From Myxococcales bacterium (lineage in GTDB: Bacteria > Myxococcota_A > Polyangia > Polyangiales > Polyangiaceae): a DNA stretch of 13,529 bases. Location: the NCBI GenBank assembly GCA_013298325.1, contig JAAFHJ010000075.1, positions 1 through 13,529 of the forward strand. The letters run 5' to 3'. Under the pieces are notes generated by a model. That model was given only the letters and a program-made list of their open reading frames with translations. It did no database searches and was not told the origin of the DNA. Position numbers and translations under genes: made by a program. Positions within the stretch are counted from its first letter, which is position 1; every line of letters begins with the position of its first letter. Of this stretch, positions 13,037 to 13,529 are shown in pieces.

Positions 13037-13529
13037 GACGTGCCGGCCACCAAGAGGCCGTCTTCCATCGTAAGAATTCGGTCGCAGCGGGCCGCCACGG
13101 TTTCGTCGTGGGTGCTGATGACGAAGGCAGTCCCCTCGTCGTTGGAGAGCTCTCGAAGGAGCGCGAGGACTTCGTTGGAGCTCGCGCGATCGAGGTTCCC
13201 GGTCGGCTCGTCGGCGAGGACGACGTCCGGTTTCATCATGAGCGCCCGTGCGACGGCGACGCGTTGCTTCTGGCCACCCGACAGCTTCGCCGCCAAAAAA
13301 TCGATGCGGGACGAGAGACCGACCCGCGCCAGGAGCTCGCGGGCACGCGCGTTGGCGGCGCCATCGGGGTACATGCGTGCACCATACACGGGCATGAGGA
13401 CATTCTCGAGGGCAGTAAAGTCCTGAAGGAGGTGGTGGAACTGAAACACAAAACCGAGGTGGCGGTTGCGAAGCGCGGAAAGCGCACTCTCGCCGAGACC
13501 GAGGGCATTTTCACCCGCGATTCGAAGCT
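13030..13529 (-). CDS. lolD: LolD-type ABC transporter ATP-binding protein, C-terminal part
   Basis: The frame is open at the right edge, so the N-terminus with Walker A is missing; about 165 residues are visible. In order: the Q-loop region LGFVFQFHHLLQDFTALENV, which closely fits LolD; the ABC signature LSGGQKQRVAVARAL; Walker B and D-loop VVLADEPTGNLD; and the H-loop STHDETVA. DEPTGNLD is typical of the LolD/FtsE/MacB group, and the FQFHHLL-DFTALENV stretch favours LolD. LolCDE uses ATP to release lipoproteins from the inner membrane to the LolA carrier. The apparent start at 13449 is an internal GTG and not the real one. It converges on the glycosyltransferase with one base between the stops. 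Other members of the group (MacB/FtsE-like) are less likely. Confidence 0.92.
   Translation of the reverse strand, partial: LRIAGENALGLGESALSALRNRHLGFVFQFHHLLQDFTALENVLMPVYGARMYPDGAANARARELLARVGLSSRIDFLAAKLSGGQKQRVAVARALMMKPDVVLADEPTGNLDRASSNEVLALLRELSNDEGTAFVISTHDETVAARCDRILTMEDGLLVAGTSV

Noticed and set aside
13041..13426. Plus-strand frame past the glycosyltransferase as its missing C-terminus
   Set aside because: The translation is Ser/Arg-rich and shows no GT4 C-terminal pattern; the opposite strand is clearly the ABC ATPase.

Overview
The window is high-GC, densely coded DNA. It most likely comes from a myxobacterium (phylum Myxococcota), probably of the Polyangia type. The grounds are the mix of a thrombospondin type 3 repeat outer-membrane protein, a HEAT-repeat partner, several Ala/Pro-rich secreted proteins and lipoproteins, a DUF1844 protein and a Lol-type Gram-negative transporter. 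This placement is inference from gene content. No rRNA, tRNA, CRISPR array, insertion sequence or prophage gene was found.

Left part, plus strand (1-7145). The window opens inside a cobalamin-binding regulator of the CarH/LitR type (1-609). GTP cyclohydrolase II, ribA (774-1475), follows and is closed by a strong hairpin terminator. Next comes a tight unit: a secreted beta-barrel protein with calcium-binding type thrombospondin 3 repeats (1575-3596), a secreted HEAT-repeat protein (3593-5797) and the exonuclease VII small subunit xseB (5794-6030). Both junctions are 4-base stop/start overlaps. A membrane protein with a C-terminal SH3b-like domain (6075-7145) follows. A symmetric hairpin at 7161-7190 ends transcription from both sides.

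Middle part, minus strand (11562 down to 7211). In transcription order: a SlyD-type prolyl isomerase (11562-11008), then terminators; an acidic microprotein and a DUF1844 protein (10855-10360), then a terminator; a lipoprotein (10260-9262); an ECF sigma factor (9209-8337); a single-pass protein that is probably its anti-sigma factor (8337-7696); and a small secreted protein (7699-7211). The last three overlap (TGATG, then ATGA). No terminator separates the lipoprotein from the sigma gene, so the four may form one envelope-signalling operon.

Right part. Diverging from slyD are a small cysteine-rich lipoprotein (11668-12036) and a GT4-type glycosyltransferase (12060-13028) whose C-terminus is unusually short. 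It converges on the C-terminal part of a LolD-type ABC ATPase that enters from the right edge on the minus strand.

Most promising for novelty: the coupled sigma / anti-sigma / secreted-protein operon; the coupled thrombospondin-repeat barrel and HEAT pair, whose C-terminal domain does not look like the usual OmpA peptidoglycan-binding domain; an 11-base perfect inverted repeat covering the start codon of the cysteine-rich lipoprotein; and a B12 regulator that lacks one His of the best studied CarH photoreceptor.
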